From: Atopsyche davidsoni
Taxonomy: Eukaryota > Arthropoda > Insecta > Trichoptera > Hydrobiosidae
Direction of reading: 5' to 3'
Length of the DNA: 64,000 nucleotides
Assembly: GCA_022113835.1 (NCBI GenBank)
Contig: JAILWY010000009.1
Coordinates: forward strand, 13,430,001 to 13,494,000
The notes under the pieces were generated by a model. The model was not told where the DNA came from, ran no database searches, and saw only the letters and a program-made list of their open reading frames with translations. The position numbers and the translations under genes are program-made. Position 1 is the first letter of the stretch. Each line of letters starts with the position of its first letter. Shown piece by piece: positions 13,001 through 24,870 of this stretch.

Positions 13001-13599
13001 ATCCACAAACTGTCAGTCAATGGAGTAACAGATTCTTACAACAGCCGTTTTATACAGATATTCGATCTAAATTTAGATCCAAGTCCAATACGTGTAATTT
13101 GTACTATCTGCCGAATTCACAAGCGCTTTACAATCAGCTGTAATGACGTCATGTATTTATATGAAAATTACGATATTAATGAAATGAAAATAACCTTGAG
13201 TTGTGTTTTTTGTAAATCGTATTACATCGCTGAACTTCCGTCCCGGCGAAAACATTTGTGGTTTTATATGGTTTAAACCTTTCTTTATTAGTTTAACATC
13301 AAATTGTACATTTTACATTATATTACCCTACACCCTCCTGAATATAAATTGCAACGAGAGTTCAGCATTAGTTTATTGTGGGTTGTACCCTTTTAACATT
13401 CCACAGCCAACAAAATATTGCCAGAACCTCGTAGTCATTCCACAGCACCCAAAAAATTAAATTAAGACCGCAATTAAGTTGCAGTTATCTTTATCCACCC
13501 TATAAAATACGCATTGCATTCTTTTTAGGTTCAGGTTAGGTTCCACGTACACAATACCACTAAAATGCATTGTTTTTTTTTTTATTTACTCTATTCAAT
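7045..13599. other. Non-coding stretch
   Basis: No gene recognised. GC-richer islands lie near 8280-8420 (containing GCAGCTGCCATGGCGG, an E-box CAGCTG next to a GCCAT core), 9070-9220, 10030-10150, 10740-11000 and 11810-11960. A perfect 16-bp palindrome GATCTAAATTTAGATC is at 13064-13079. A CRE/ATF core TGACGTCA is at 13144-13151. Confidence 0.6.
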
Positions 13600-13600
13600 G

Positions 13601-13671
13601 TACTAATGGTTTTTTTTTCTTTGTTACAGGTAAGCTCCATTCTATTTCATTTTTCACTGCAAAAGGTACGT
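13601..13671 (+). other. Candidate recursive splice site (zero-length exon) with downstream 5' splice site
   Basis: The plus strand reads a branch-point-like TACTAAT (13601-13607), an almost pure pyrimidine run, then TTACAG at 13624-13629 followed at once by GTAAGC from 13630. A strong 3' splice site directly abutting a strong 5' splice site is the signature of ratcheting points in long insect introns. Thirty-six bases further on, AAAAG|GTACGT (13661-13671) is a second good 5' splice site, so a 36-nt recursive exon is possible. Whether it is used is inference. Confidence 0.6.
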
Positions 13672-13749
13672 GTTAAAATTAACATCGAATCGGTAGTCAG
13701 TTTATTATTACTTTTAAGAGGTGTCACAAAATATCAAACGATGCACAAG

Positions 13750-14023
13750 TTAACCTCTTAAGCGGGCGGGACGTATAAATACGTCCAACGTAAACAATAT
13801 CGGCTACGTGTAGAACGTATGAATATGTCCTTGAAATATGAAAAGTTGAAAATAAATATGGTTTTATTATGGAAAGGGAATTTATCTTGGAACAATATAC
13901 ATCTACAAAAGGAGCTAGATTTGGAATGAAGTTGTTTATTTTGAGTGAAATCCAAACTGGATACGTACAAAATAAATTCGGTCGACACGTCTTAGTGAAA
14001 GAGCTCCCCGGTTAACAGGTTAA
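13750..14023 (+). mobile_element. Short piggyBac-like element, internally deleted (274 bp)
   Basis: The element is bounded by TTAA at 13750-13753 and 14020-14023, the fixed piggyBac target. The ends match inward as TTAACCTCTTAAGCGGG on the left and TTAACCTGTTAACCGGG on the right. Inside is a short transposase fragment in plus orientation. It is a different lineage from the piggyBac-like element at 30.8 kb, since its terminal repeats do not match. Most of the transposase is missing. Confidence 0.7.
13869..14015 (+). pseudogene. piggyBac-like transposase fragment (48 codons)
   Basis: The plus-strand frame gives EQYTSTKGARFGMKLFILSE followed by IQTGYV. This matches the segment of the piggyBac DDE transposase domain where a K(R/K)-x-R-(F/W)-G-x-K stretch precedes a hydrophobic strand and a TGY motif. 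The frame then reads through the terminal repeat and stops at 14013-14015. Only this central piece survives; the N-terminal region, most catalytic aspartates and the cysteine-rich C-terminus are absent. The ATG is only the first methionine of the surviving frame. The identification rests on motif memory, not an alignment. Confidence 0.65.
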
Positions 14024-14753
14024 ATACAATTATGTCGACATAACATTACTTAAGAAATAATACTTAGTTTTTTCAATCCAATACTTTGTTTGATATCTAT
14101 CGATCCCTATCGCACATCACTATTATAAAATAAGTTCTATAAAAGTTAAAAATCATTTCACCAAACATTTGATATTTTAAAGTGCTTATCAAGGCAAAAA
14201 TGTCTTATTGATGTGAATTTTAAACATGTAATGTATTTATAAGGACCAGTTAAGAATCACGCACTCCAAAATTATATCGCCTTTATTAGCTAAAAATGAG
14301 ACAAAACCGTGCGTTCTTACTGCTTCGCGATTCATAAATTTCATTCCCCCGCCATTATCTTCACGAACCGTGAACCTCCCGAAACTGGATTTACCAAGTA
14401 CTCACTTACCCTCGTTGCTCCTCACAATGGCTCACAGGCATGCGTCTCTCCAGCGAGTCGCGGCACTGCGCCCCATCCCCCTCGCACCCACCCTCGTCAG
14501 GCGGCGGCTCGTGCATTGTCACCCTCGCACCACACATCTTGATCACACCGTGACGTCACGACCCGTTACCTCGGCTAGAGTGGGATGGTTGATTGATTTC
14601 TCGCTCTGCTTGAGGTTTAGTGTCTTTACCCCATGTATTAAATGATACGGGTTTGTTTTGATAAATTAGGTACAACTTTAATATATTCATATAATTTTCA
14701 ATTCCATGCGATCCTCTTGGTATCCTTAAATTAGATTTTTTGTATTTCTGTTA
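14024..14753. other. Spacer between two transposon relics, with GC-rich island
   Basis: Bases 14340-14580 are clearly GC-richer and hold two overlapping open frames (14309-14542 and 14370-14645) with no recognisable domain, driven by base composition. The island contains the CRE palindrome listed separately. Confidence 0.6.
14549..14560. promoter_or_regulatory. CRE/ATF-type palindrome
   Basis: CGTGACGTCACG is a perfect 12-bp palindrome around the full CREB/ATF core TGACGTCA, inside a GC-rich island. Binding is inferred from the consensus only. Confidence 0.4.
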
Positions 14754-15278
14754 TACAGTGTGTCCAAAAAGAGTATGGGGTGAATGTGAAATTTTTGTCG
14801 AGTTGCAGGCGTTTCAAGGTTTCAACGTGGTTTCAACAAGACACTTGCCATACATCAAATCAATCAATTGAAGCTGTTAACGAATTATTCCCTAATAAGA
14901 TCATTTAACGTAGAGGTAACATCAACTGGCCTCCCAGAAGCCCCGACCTTAGCCCTCTTGACTATTTAGTATGGGGATACCTTAAAAGTAGGGTTTATGA
15001 GAATAATCCGACGAACCTAACAGAATTGAAACAAAAAATCAGGTCAGAAATGGCAGCAATATCGAGGGCTTATGTGTCAGCGTTTTATCAGCAATCTTCG
15101 TTCCAGATTAGAAGAGTGCCAGCAGCGTAACGGTCACCATTTGGATAACATCATGTTTTCGAAATAATTTTCCATTTTGTATTCTTATAATCAACAATAA
15201 AAAAAAATAAACTTGATTACTAGTAGTTTTTGTTTTACCGAACTAACAAATACCCGATACTCTCTTTGGACACCTGTA
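14754..15278 (+). mobile_element. Deleted mariner-like (IS630/Tc1 superfamily) element
   Basis: The ends are inverted repeats. The left end reads TACAGTGTGTCCAAAAAGAG and the right end, reverse-complemented, TACAGGTGTCCAAAGAGAG. A TA target duplication is plausible at 14752-14753 and 15279. The full element would be well over 1 kb; only 525 bp remain, keeping the terminal repeats and the C-terminal third of the transposase. It could have been moved only by a transposase supplied in trans. Confidence 0.85.
14828..15167 (+). pseudogene. Mariner-like transposase, C-terminal part, broken
   Basis: The plus frame from 14828 opens with WFQQDTCHT, the second catalytic-aspartate motif. Two residues (GA) that normally follow the aspartate are missing. 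The third motif is intact: NWPPRSPDLSPLDYLVWGYL, followed by KSRVYENNP. A stop codon lies at 14906-14908, between the two motifs. A frameshift near 15075-15083 moves the end of the protein into another frame, where NLRSRLEECQQRNGHHLDN runs to a stop at 15165-15167. The N-terminal DNA-binding region and the first catalytic aspartate are absent. With a deletion, a stop and a frameshift it is certainly inactive. The family is the same broad group as the relic at 3.8-4.5 kb, but the terminal repeats differ. Confidence 0.88.
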
Positions 15279-18200
15279 TTAAACATAATCTTTGGGTGTG
15301 TATTATGCCTTAAAAGTAGCTTTGAATATTTCAAATTCAAAGCTGAATTCTCCAATTTCACAAGTTTTTGGTATTTCTGAAGTTTTTAATGTAAAATAAT
15401 ATTCTAAATTGAACCCAAATATAAAGACGTTCTTGTTTATGTAATAAAACTATTCATTCATTTTAATTAATCAATTCAAATAGCTTCTGCCTGTTATGGG
15501 AGGACTTAAAATGTCTAAATGAAAATGGATTCTTAGACAAAATTCTTTCTAAAATATGCAGACAAGAGCTTAAATAATTATTTGAAAGATATCAACATCG
15601 TATTTTAAATAACGTTAGTCCTATTGATATTAGATGTACCTCTCAGATCGATATTGTATGTACATATATTATTCAAATCAATATCATTATAATCATCGCG
15701 GAATGATCATTTAATTTTGATTGTTAAATATTACAGTTAATATGTAAGTTTTTTAATATATATTTAAATTAATATACTTTCAACTTTATGACATTGCGCG
15801 TCCCACACGAAACCGTATATATTTCATAAGATATACGACACGTAGTTACATTTCTTTCTACGCATATTTTTCCATCCCTGACAGGTTGTGTGATCGTCAG
15901 GTGGTAATATTTATAAGAGTTTTTGCTCTCATCTCAAGGCTTTTAGAGTGTTTATGTAATGCGTCAGCCCCCCCTGAAACGTGTACTGAAGCATCAAGCC
16001 TTATAATACAACCACCTATGCCTGGAGTCTTAAAATAACCCTCTCTTTAGTATGGAAGCTAATAATTCTGAAAACAACGTGTCATCCACATGTACTCTAG
16101 AAAGCTGTAAAACGCATTATTTTTATTTTCCAATAATTATTATTGAATATTTAATAAAGCCGCATTTGTTATTTTACAGTATTATTCTGTTAACAATATA
16201 ATCTTTTCGTTTAACGAAGTTAATCAATTACTAATGTATCATTTATGACGTGGACTGAAGTTAGTCAGTCACACAACTTGTTGGCTTGATGTGTTGTTTT
16301 AATACTCTGTTCGCACGACCTGGTAATCCTTGAAATAAGGTGTTTTCTGTTGTCCAAATAAGCAACACCAGAGCCTAACCTTATTATGGAAAGTCCTTGG
16401 AATTATTAATCCTGGGCTTATGCTTATGAAATAATTTTTGGTAACGCTTGTTATGTATCTGTTTTTTTTCCCAGTTAATACGAAACTGGTGAGTTATATT
16501 TGATAAAAACAATTTACACGCAATGTTTTATATTTTTAATCATATAAAAAATTAGTCTGCTCTTGTTATCACAAAAACAGGTCATTATTGAAATTCAAAA
16601 CATCAATTTCATTTTGAAGATGATCTCTTCTTTATTTCTTCGGCTATGATAAATATAAATATATAAAATAATATTTATTCTTTTAAATAAACATGTCCAA
16701 ACATTGATATAAAACGGAAAACTATTATTTTTGGACACGACTATTAATAAAATACTTTAGGAAATTGTAAGTAAAGAATTATTTTATTTTAAAGATGTAA
16801 TTGCTAACACAATCTTTTTGGAAAAAAAATCAACGTAAGAATGACAAAGCATTAATACATTTGTTAATTCACAGGACAAATATAATAAAATATGCTTACG
16901 GTTAGTAATTTATTAGTTTATATGTTTTTTTTTATCTTCTTCCCGGGGTCTTTTGATATAATTTTTCAGTATTAAGCCAGTGTTCCGGTGTGTTGCGGAC
17001 AAAACGCGACGGGTAAATTATTTACTGTCACTTTTTTATCAAACCTGGTTACCTAATGGATGAAATTATTATAAAATGCTAATCTATTTTTGATTTTCTT
17101 ATATATTTGATGATATTGCAACTATAATATTACCAAGGAGGCTGTAATTGTCAGTTGAAGAAATTTTCAAAAACATAAACCTATAGAATATAAATAAATT
17201 GCATTATTATTTTAAAGATTCTTATTTTAGATATATATTTTAGCAAAGAGTATAAATCTGGTTATTGTTTTTGTGTTTTTTACCTAATAAAACAAGAAGC
17301 AATTTCTATTTGATTTACATTTAAAATAAATAAATTTGACTTAGATCGAGACCATAAATCATGTTTTTTTAGAGACTGCTGTTAAATAATCAACGATAAG
17401 AGATGTTTTATATATTAAAAAAACATTGTGGCGATGCCCTTTTAGAAAACATAAAAAAATGAAAACGCTAATAATATAAAATAATTCCTCCAAAATCAGA
17501 AGATTTCTGAGCAGAAGATATGTCTGATATTTATATAATTGTATATAAAATAAATTATTTATTCATTTGCTGCAAGTATCGAAGCATTTGGTTTAAAATA
17601 CCAACGAAGTCACATCAAGTAATTCATTTTTCTACTACTTACAAAAATAAAAATCACCCGCGAGTAGCTCGTAGCATCCCCTAACTTTTGCACCCTTCGT
17701 TGGCGAGTCGCCGCATCGATTTTTCCCTTCTCCCCGTCTTGCGTTCCACCCTCAATTTTTCGACAACGCCTCAAATTCGCTCCACCACGTGAAAATATTT
17801 ACTTTACCAGTCCAATTGGTCTAAGTGCAGGCTAATTCGACTGTTCCAGCCAAGTCCTGCTCCTCGTCGCTCAATTATTACTAAACCGCCTTGGTTTAGT
17901 TTATAGCCTAATCCTGGAGGATGACCTGTTTGGCAGATTTATACTTAACAGCCTCGCAACCTGCGCTTGGCATGTATTAATAAGTGTGGCCTACATTACA
18001 TGTTTTCATTGGAGCCTTTTGAAATTGTGATGACTGCAGTATAAAACATTCGTGAAATAATTGTATAAAAAATTTGTATGTCGGTTTTATAAAAAAAATT
18101 CCTTTTGTCCCTTTAAGCAGTACACCCTTAGTAGGTAAAATTACGTGTGAATCTTGTATTATTTAAATATATTTTTTATTACTTTTTAATATTATATATC

Positions 18201-18600
18201 TTCGTCATTAAATAAACACATGCAACATCTATTCCAGCTTGTAAATATTGTACAGCAGCCCTTACGAAAGGCTCCACAACGCTGGCTGGAGCATGTAAGT
18301 GGATGTTTACCATTGTTCCACATTGGATACTGGTACTGCTGCAAATTACTCCTTCAGTGTGGGCGAGGGCGATACCGCCTGAGTTATGGCGGTCCTACAC
18401 CGGAGATAAGGCTCTGTTGCATTCCATACAAACACCGGTAATGATAGCTTCTTTGGGGTCCATAGTACGTCTTTGCCACCCTGTGCAATTGCAATACGAA
18501 TAAAGGTTTATTTAACTTTTATGTTAATTTTAAGAAGTTAAAATCTAGAACTAGTATGAAAAATACGTTAAAGACGCGCGTTTATTAAGAGATCGATTAA
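15279..18600. other. Non-coding stretch
   Basis: Very AT-rich to about 17.6 kb, with nothing recognised. GC-richer islands lie at 17650-17960 and 18230-18490. The second holds open frames (18220-18441, 18303-18503) without a recognisable domain. Confidence 0.6.
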
Positions 18601-18611
18601 AGCATTTTTAT

Positions 18612-18658
18612 AAGTTTTTTTATATCATTTCTTTTCGTTTGCACGCTTACAGGTAATC
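18612..18658 (+). other. Weaker candidate recursive splice site
   Basis: A pyrimidine-rich run (18616-18650) ends in TTACAG at 18647-18652 and abuts GTAATC from 18653. The 3' half is good. The 5' half departs from GTAAGT at positions +5 and +6, so this is much less convincing than the sites at 13.6 and 38.1 kb. Confidence 0.3.
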
Positions 18659-18699
18659 CTTAAGTACTACACACATTAAATATCTTGAAACACCATATA

Positions 18700-21600
18700 A
18701 AAGGTTGTACTATACTTATCTTAGAGATATTTGCGCAACTAGATTCGATAACGGTACTGGTGATCGGAAAAAAAGCTTGACAACCACCAAACCGCGAAGC
18801 TGTTAAAAACTTTAGCGGATGAGATTGAGTATCCTCTCAAAAGTCAGCCTTATTTAAAAGCTTATCCGGTAAGAGTATAAACAGCTGATAACCAAAGTAA
18901 TTATGGACGTCTTAATTATGTCCGACCGTGAGATCAAAGGTGAGAGAGTGAGCAGCGGCGCAGTAGAGGAAGGGAGACGGCAAGTAAAAGGAAAAATAAC
19001 ACTGTGGCTGCCAGACTCACAGTGAGAGACATAAAGTGGCACTCTCTTAATCATTACTGGGGAAATTTTTGTACTTAATTAACGCCAGGTATAATTTTTA
19101 ATTAAAAGGTAAAAAGAAAATTCTGGATATTAAGAAACGTGGAGAGTAATGGTATTTACGTTGTCTAAATATATTTTTAACATACGTACAAACATAAGAA
19201 GTAATTAATTTATCGTAATAAAATACTTGTGTCAACTGAATTTCTCAATACCCAATGCTTGTATTACTAGTAAATATCAGTACCATGGTTTAATTTTTAT
19301 TCCTCTATCAATTTTCACAGTATTTTATCCATCGATCTCAGCGATTTTTTTTTTAGATCAAACATTTGGTTATCCGGATATCGGGTCTATTGATTAAAGA
19401 TGGTATTCAAAATTAAAAAATTAGTTACATAGCAATATGTACGATATATTTGATAGTTTTTTTTGTGTTTTTTTGAGAATTGGAGGTATGTGTACTATCA
19501 TAATGGTCGTGCTTGTTGTGAATCAAGAAGGGACTAAAGTTTAGCCTTATTCCAGTCTCGAAGTTACAACTTTTGTTTTGGTTGCGATTTAAACGGTTTG
19601 AACTGAAAATCTAGGGCGATGTACGGAAATGAACTGATTTTCTTACTCGTATTTATTATTATTGAGTTCAGAGGACCTGCCTTGACGGTATAATGCTAAT
19701 ACAGAAGCCAGTTCACTGTATCACAAAAATATTTTCTGTAATTTTGTACATATTTAGATATTCATAATACAAAACAGTTGCTTTATAAAATTATTTTTGT
19801 ATGTTTTCCATGAAAGAAATTTTGAAATAATCACCGAAAATTTTATTTTAGTAAATAATTACCAAATTCGCCTAAAATAATGCATTAATGATACGTTATT
19901 TAAAAAGTAATGTTATTTATATAAAAGTAGAATTTTAAGTATAGTAATGAATTCTCTTTAAAAAAATACTCACAGTGCATAAATTCATACAAACGCGTTT
20001 ATTAAAACGTAACATATTATAGAATTCTATAATAAAAATACTTTACTTTAATAGAAGGTTGTTTTTGTTGTGTCTAAGGATGAAAAAAAAAAATAATTGC
20101 ACTTTTTAAAAATTAAATATACGCGTGTAATTAAATTATTTACTATATTCATTATTATTTCGCAATTTGCACCAGTTGGTCTCTAATAGATCGGATTACG
20201 TTTGATATAAACACTGCATTTTTCTTTTTTTTTCTAAATAAAAAAACAGTATTATAAAATCTAACTGGAAAACCGGTTTTTTTTTGTATAATTTATATAC
20301 CAGGTTAAAAATTATGTCAATCAATACATATGCTCACATACAGGTCAAGGCAACCAAGAAACTGGTTTATAAACGTAAAATTTAAGAAAACCAAACCTGC
20401 TGCTTAGTCATCACCAAAAACGGCATAAATTTATAGGAATATGCAAATGAATCTACGCCTGGTATATTAGTTTTACTGCTATTTTTATTTGAAGTATAAA
20501 TCGTAAGACGTTTTATATTTTATTGAAACTATGACTTCGATCGACCAACGCACGTTTTTTTAAAGTAAACGTTGTTTTTTTTTTTTTTTTTAAATAAGCG
20601 AATGAGAGTTTTTATAAAATGGGACTGCATGTTTACCACTAGAAAATATTACAAGGGACCACTAGAAAATATGTAGTTTTATTCGCAATATTGGTTTTGC
20701 TGCTATTTCGATAAGCAATAAATGCTTTAGCAGGATTATGCCTATTCTTTCATCCTAATACATATTATAAAATTTATAATACCACGCGAAATGGTTTAAA
20801 TTTAATTTTACTGTTATTTCGATAAACCACAAATGTTGAGAATATTAGATTGGAAATATGACTCAATCCTAAAATCAGAAATTCAAAATTTATCAATATT
20901 TATCGGTAGCAAAAAGCGTGAATTGAAATCGGAATTGATATATATTTAATGTGTTTACACAGGACATGTTTACACAGAAGCAGAAAAGGGTCAAAGGATC
21001 AAGAAAAGCGACGAAAATATTAATAAAACCTTTATTTAAAGCAAAAGAAAATAGAATATAATAATAGTGCAAGTAGAGGTCGGAAATTTGGGTAGAAAAG
21101 CAGAAAAAGGAATAATGCAAATCAAGTAGTATGGGATAGAAGTTTTTCTTGTAGGGTGTGGTTTCAATGGCCCATCAAAGGGAAATATATACAAATGCTA
21201 CCCTTAGAACCCTCGCCTCCCTAAAAACACCCCTGTGTGATTAAATACGAAATTGAGAACTTCGTTTTAATACGAATGGCTATTGCTTTATATATGAACT
21301 ATTAATGTTTGAACTCGCCTCCTCTTCGTATTACTCCAAAGGTGTCCTCGTGGAATCAATATCTATGGAATATTTCAAGCATAAAAACACTTGGAACATA
21401 ATGAAAATTGTTTTTCGTGTACGTACAAAATCTATATATCATACACAATGTGTATATATAATCAAATATTTAAGTAAATTTACTATAACGTATTATTGTC
21501 AGGAGATTGTATTAACGTTTGAATTCAACTATAAAGATCAATAATATTACCTATTCATCGACATTCAACCCATAATTATTATAACTATCGTTATAGATTT

Positions 21601-24600
21601 TTTAATAAGCAAATTAATAATAAGGCCTTTTGGGTCAAGATTTATATAGGATAAATATATTAAAAAGGCTAATGGTTAACTAACGTGTTGTATTTTGCAT
21701 ATTCTCGGTTCACGTTATGACGGTTAATTTAACCATTTTACACCTCAATTAATTAATTAGCCTACGTTTCTTGTTCTATGTCGTTAGAACGACCACTTTT
21801 CCAAGAAGTGAAAGACAATTTACACCCTCCGCAACACCGAGGTCACTTAACGGGACACGTCAGAGCTATTTCGTATACGATTCGTAGGACAAATGCTTTT
21901 TATACGTTTAACTTGCAAGCTGTAAGTAAGGTTATATCAAAACCTGCATATTAAGTTGCTAACGTTACGAAAAGGTTAATCCTATTTTAACTTTTCTAGA
22001 AACGTGATTTTGTCTTGGTTTTGAAAAACGATGCCACTTCTTTCACCAACGCTTTAATTAAACGTTACGCATTACTTATGCCAATATACTTTTTACTTGC
22101 AACCATGAATTGCAATACATCAACCTATGAATATGCTAATTTTCTCATGCATAGTTCTTCTCATTTTTGCCATCTTTTCACGACATTGCTTTTGTCCCGG
22201 TTTTGAGCACATACTCCATTCAACGAGATACGCCAGCGTTATTTTGTATACCATTCACAGTTTCAATGTTTTATATACCTTCTATTTGCAAGTTTGAAGT
22301 TAAATTAACATATGCGCATGTATGTATATGTAAAAAATAGGCGTATCCTACTCTGAAAAACTTTTCAGGAGAGCTTTTTTATCATGATTTCATGCAACAT
22401 TAGCTTTATTTCAAATACGGTTTTCAGTTCTTATTCCTTTAAATTTTATTTCTTTAACATACAAGATTTGCGTTTAGTTAATTTAACATATGCATTCTTT
22501 TTTAGTATATATGTATAAATCATTTTATAACTCTTGCATATTTTTTCTATGCCAAGCTTCACTGACTACAAATTTTTCCAGGTCGTCAAATTTTCTTGAT
22601 GCAATTAACAAAAAAAAAAAAAAAACGAATACAAGAGGTGATCTTCTACTTACGACCCAGCAAGCTTTTTAGTTAATCTTAAACTGAAACCTGAGACGTG
22701 ATTTTCAATAAAATAAAGATATTAATAATTTATTAATTTTATTGTATGTCTACGTTCTTCAATTTTAAATTGAGTTTTTTTGTCTGTTAATATAATCACA
22801 TCTAGAAAATAATGATTTTTAAACTATCGATTTATTAATATAATATACTGCACTATGCGAGTATTTTCTTGACATTACAGATATGCCTGAATATATTTCT
22901 TGCTGTTTTATTGCATGTTTAGCTTTTCTTTTTAATTATTTATGACCAAAAATAATTATAGTCCTGAGCTTACATAATAAATAATACGATATTTCTTTGG
23001 TTTGTATTATTACTTAAAAATATGATTTATTAAAATTATACATTTAAATCCTGATTAGATCCATGTGAAAATTGTGTTTGTTTCCGAAAATGTTTTATGT
23101 AAAATCTTAATAATATGTTAATTAATTGACTAATTTTGCTAGGGGAGAATGGTCAACTGGTACAGAATGCACTGGTATAGGAAAAGGGGCTTTTAATGGA
23201 GCAATCTTAGTAACCATATTTAATAATATAAAAGTAATAATTAAAATTTATTACATACAACTAACTGCCAGTTTTTTTCCTTTTTTATTTGTAGGGTTCA
23301 GGAATAATCATAATTTGTATTAATATTATTTTATGCTTATTTTTTATAGTTGCACTATTTAAAACGCATTTAAGTTTGCGGTCAAGCCTATTCATAAGTT
23401 TTTTTTTTTAAATAAGCATCAAATTGTTGATTAATTAATTTTTAACATTCGAAAAAGCTTTATTACTCTTGGGATAGTTTTAAATTATTTATTTGATAGT
23501 TAATATTTCATTCGAGGTGAAAATAAAAAAGAGTTAACAAAATAATGATGTTTATTGAGGATGCCGTTTAAAAAAATTACGGTCGTCTCTATCGTGTGTA
23601 AGGAATGGTCACAACAGATTCGTTTTATTTACTCAGTTAAAAGTAATACAGCAACCTTTTTAATTATAATATTAACAGATTAGTGAAGAATAGTATAAAT
23701 TTATTTATTGGCTCTTGGGCTTCGTTCTTAATTAAACGATTCATTATTTCTGCACCAATTATGAAAGTTTTGCTCTTAACAAATAATAATACAACAACAC
23801 TTAAAAATATTAATCCGTAATTGCGTATAAATTGAATCAATACTAACGTTTTTGTGAACTAATGAAAGATAAATTAAAATAGAAAGTATCGCTTTACCTA
23901 GAATTAATTCAATACAGGTAAAATTTAAAGTTTATTCGTTGGGGGTTGACTTTTGTATTCTTGTACAATTTAAATTAATAAAGAAAGCCGTCTTCTTATT
24001 TATGTCGGCACAATAAAACCCGTCGCACCCTTGTTAATGAATAAACAGTCGCTACGACCCCTCCAAGCGAAGGGTAGTTTTTGTTTCCCTTGAATGCAGC
24101 AGAGAACCTTGCAAACAAAAAACACCTCCGAACTTTTGAGATCTACGTGCTACGACCACGTGCAGATATCGTTGTAAGCCCAAATGTAAATTTAACTTAA
24201 TTCGTAAAAAGGCATTCTGGGGTGGAACCTTCACAATGGCTGAGGGCTGCAGGTACTTGCCTTCCCTGCGATCACGCCCCGGATATGGTGTTTTATGTTA
24301 CCCCGAAAGTGATACGCTGTGCTTTGTTAAGTATTCATGGTTTTCCGTTGGGTATGTGAGATTTCTGAACTTCAAGTTCTGCGGCTCTCCCGGGCAATCA
24401 GCCAACAGCCCTCACTCAAGCAGCCCGTGAACTTTTTTGCTATAACTCCCATTTTCTGAAACTTGTTCGATTTTTATTTTCTTTATCCGAGGACTTTAAT
24501 TTTTGAATATAAAATATCGTTAAGAAATAGTAACACAACTATTTTAAAAGTGACTGATTTAGAGATAGAAATCCAATGAGGTTTTTATGTTAATTAGACT

Positions 24601-24816
24601 TTTCATAATTGATAGATTATTTTTCATATTTATTAAGAAATAAATTATTTTAAGGTAAATAATTAATAATGGTTTCTTGAGTGTTGAGTTTCGAAACTCA
24701 ACTAAACAAATACCTCCAATATTCATGTTAATGGAATTGCAATTATGTCACTTTTTGAAAAACCCTTGAAAGGACAATTGTAAATGTAACAAACAGGTCT
24801 TAATGGCATTTATTCT
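18700..24816. other. Non-coding stretch
   Basis: No gene recognised. GC-richer patches lie at 18740-19040, 21140-21240 and 24050-24430. Around 20640-20680 ACCACTAGAAAATAT occurs twice. Diverged copies of a GCTATTTCGATAA-type segment lie near 20700 and 20815, suggesting an old local duplication. Long A/T runs occur at 20574-20591 and near 22611-22625. Confidence 0.6.
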
Positions 24817-24870
24817 AAGAAATTCGATATTTTTGACAGAGAGTACTTGGTGGAATTCCATTTTAATATT
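24817..24870 (-). repeat. Dispersed repeat, copy 1 (probable retroelement ORF start)
   Basis: The sequence is nearly identical to 57182-57232 and 60516-60569. On the minus strand all three copies read NIKMEFHQVLSVKNIEF from an ATG in good context. The base changes seen inside this peptide among the copies are at third codon positions. This copy lacks the terminal module found beside copies 2 and 3. Confidence 0.7.

Noticed and set aside
18220..18503. GC-richer block with open frames, considered as a gene fragment
   Set aside because: I could not recognise any protein in either orientation, and the frames are short and overlapping.
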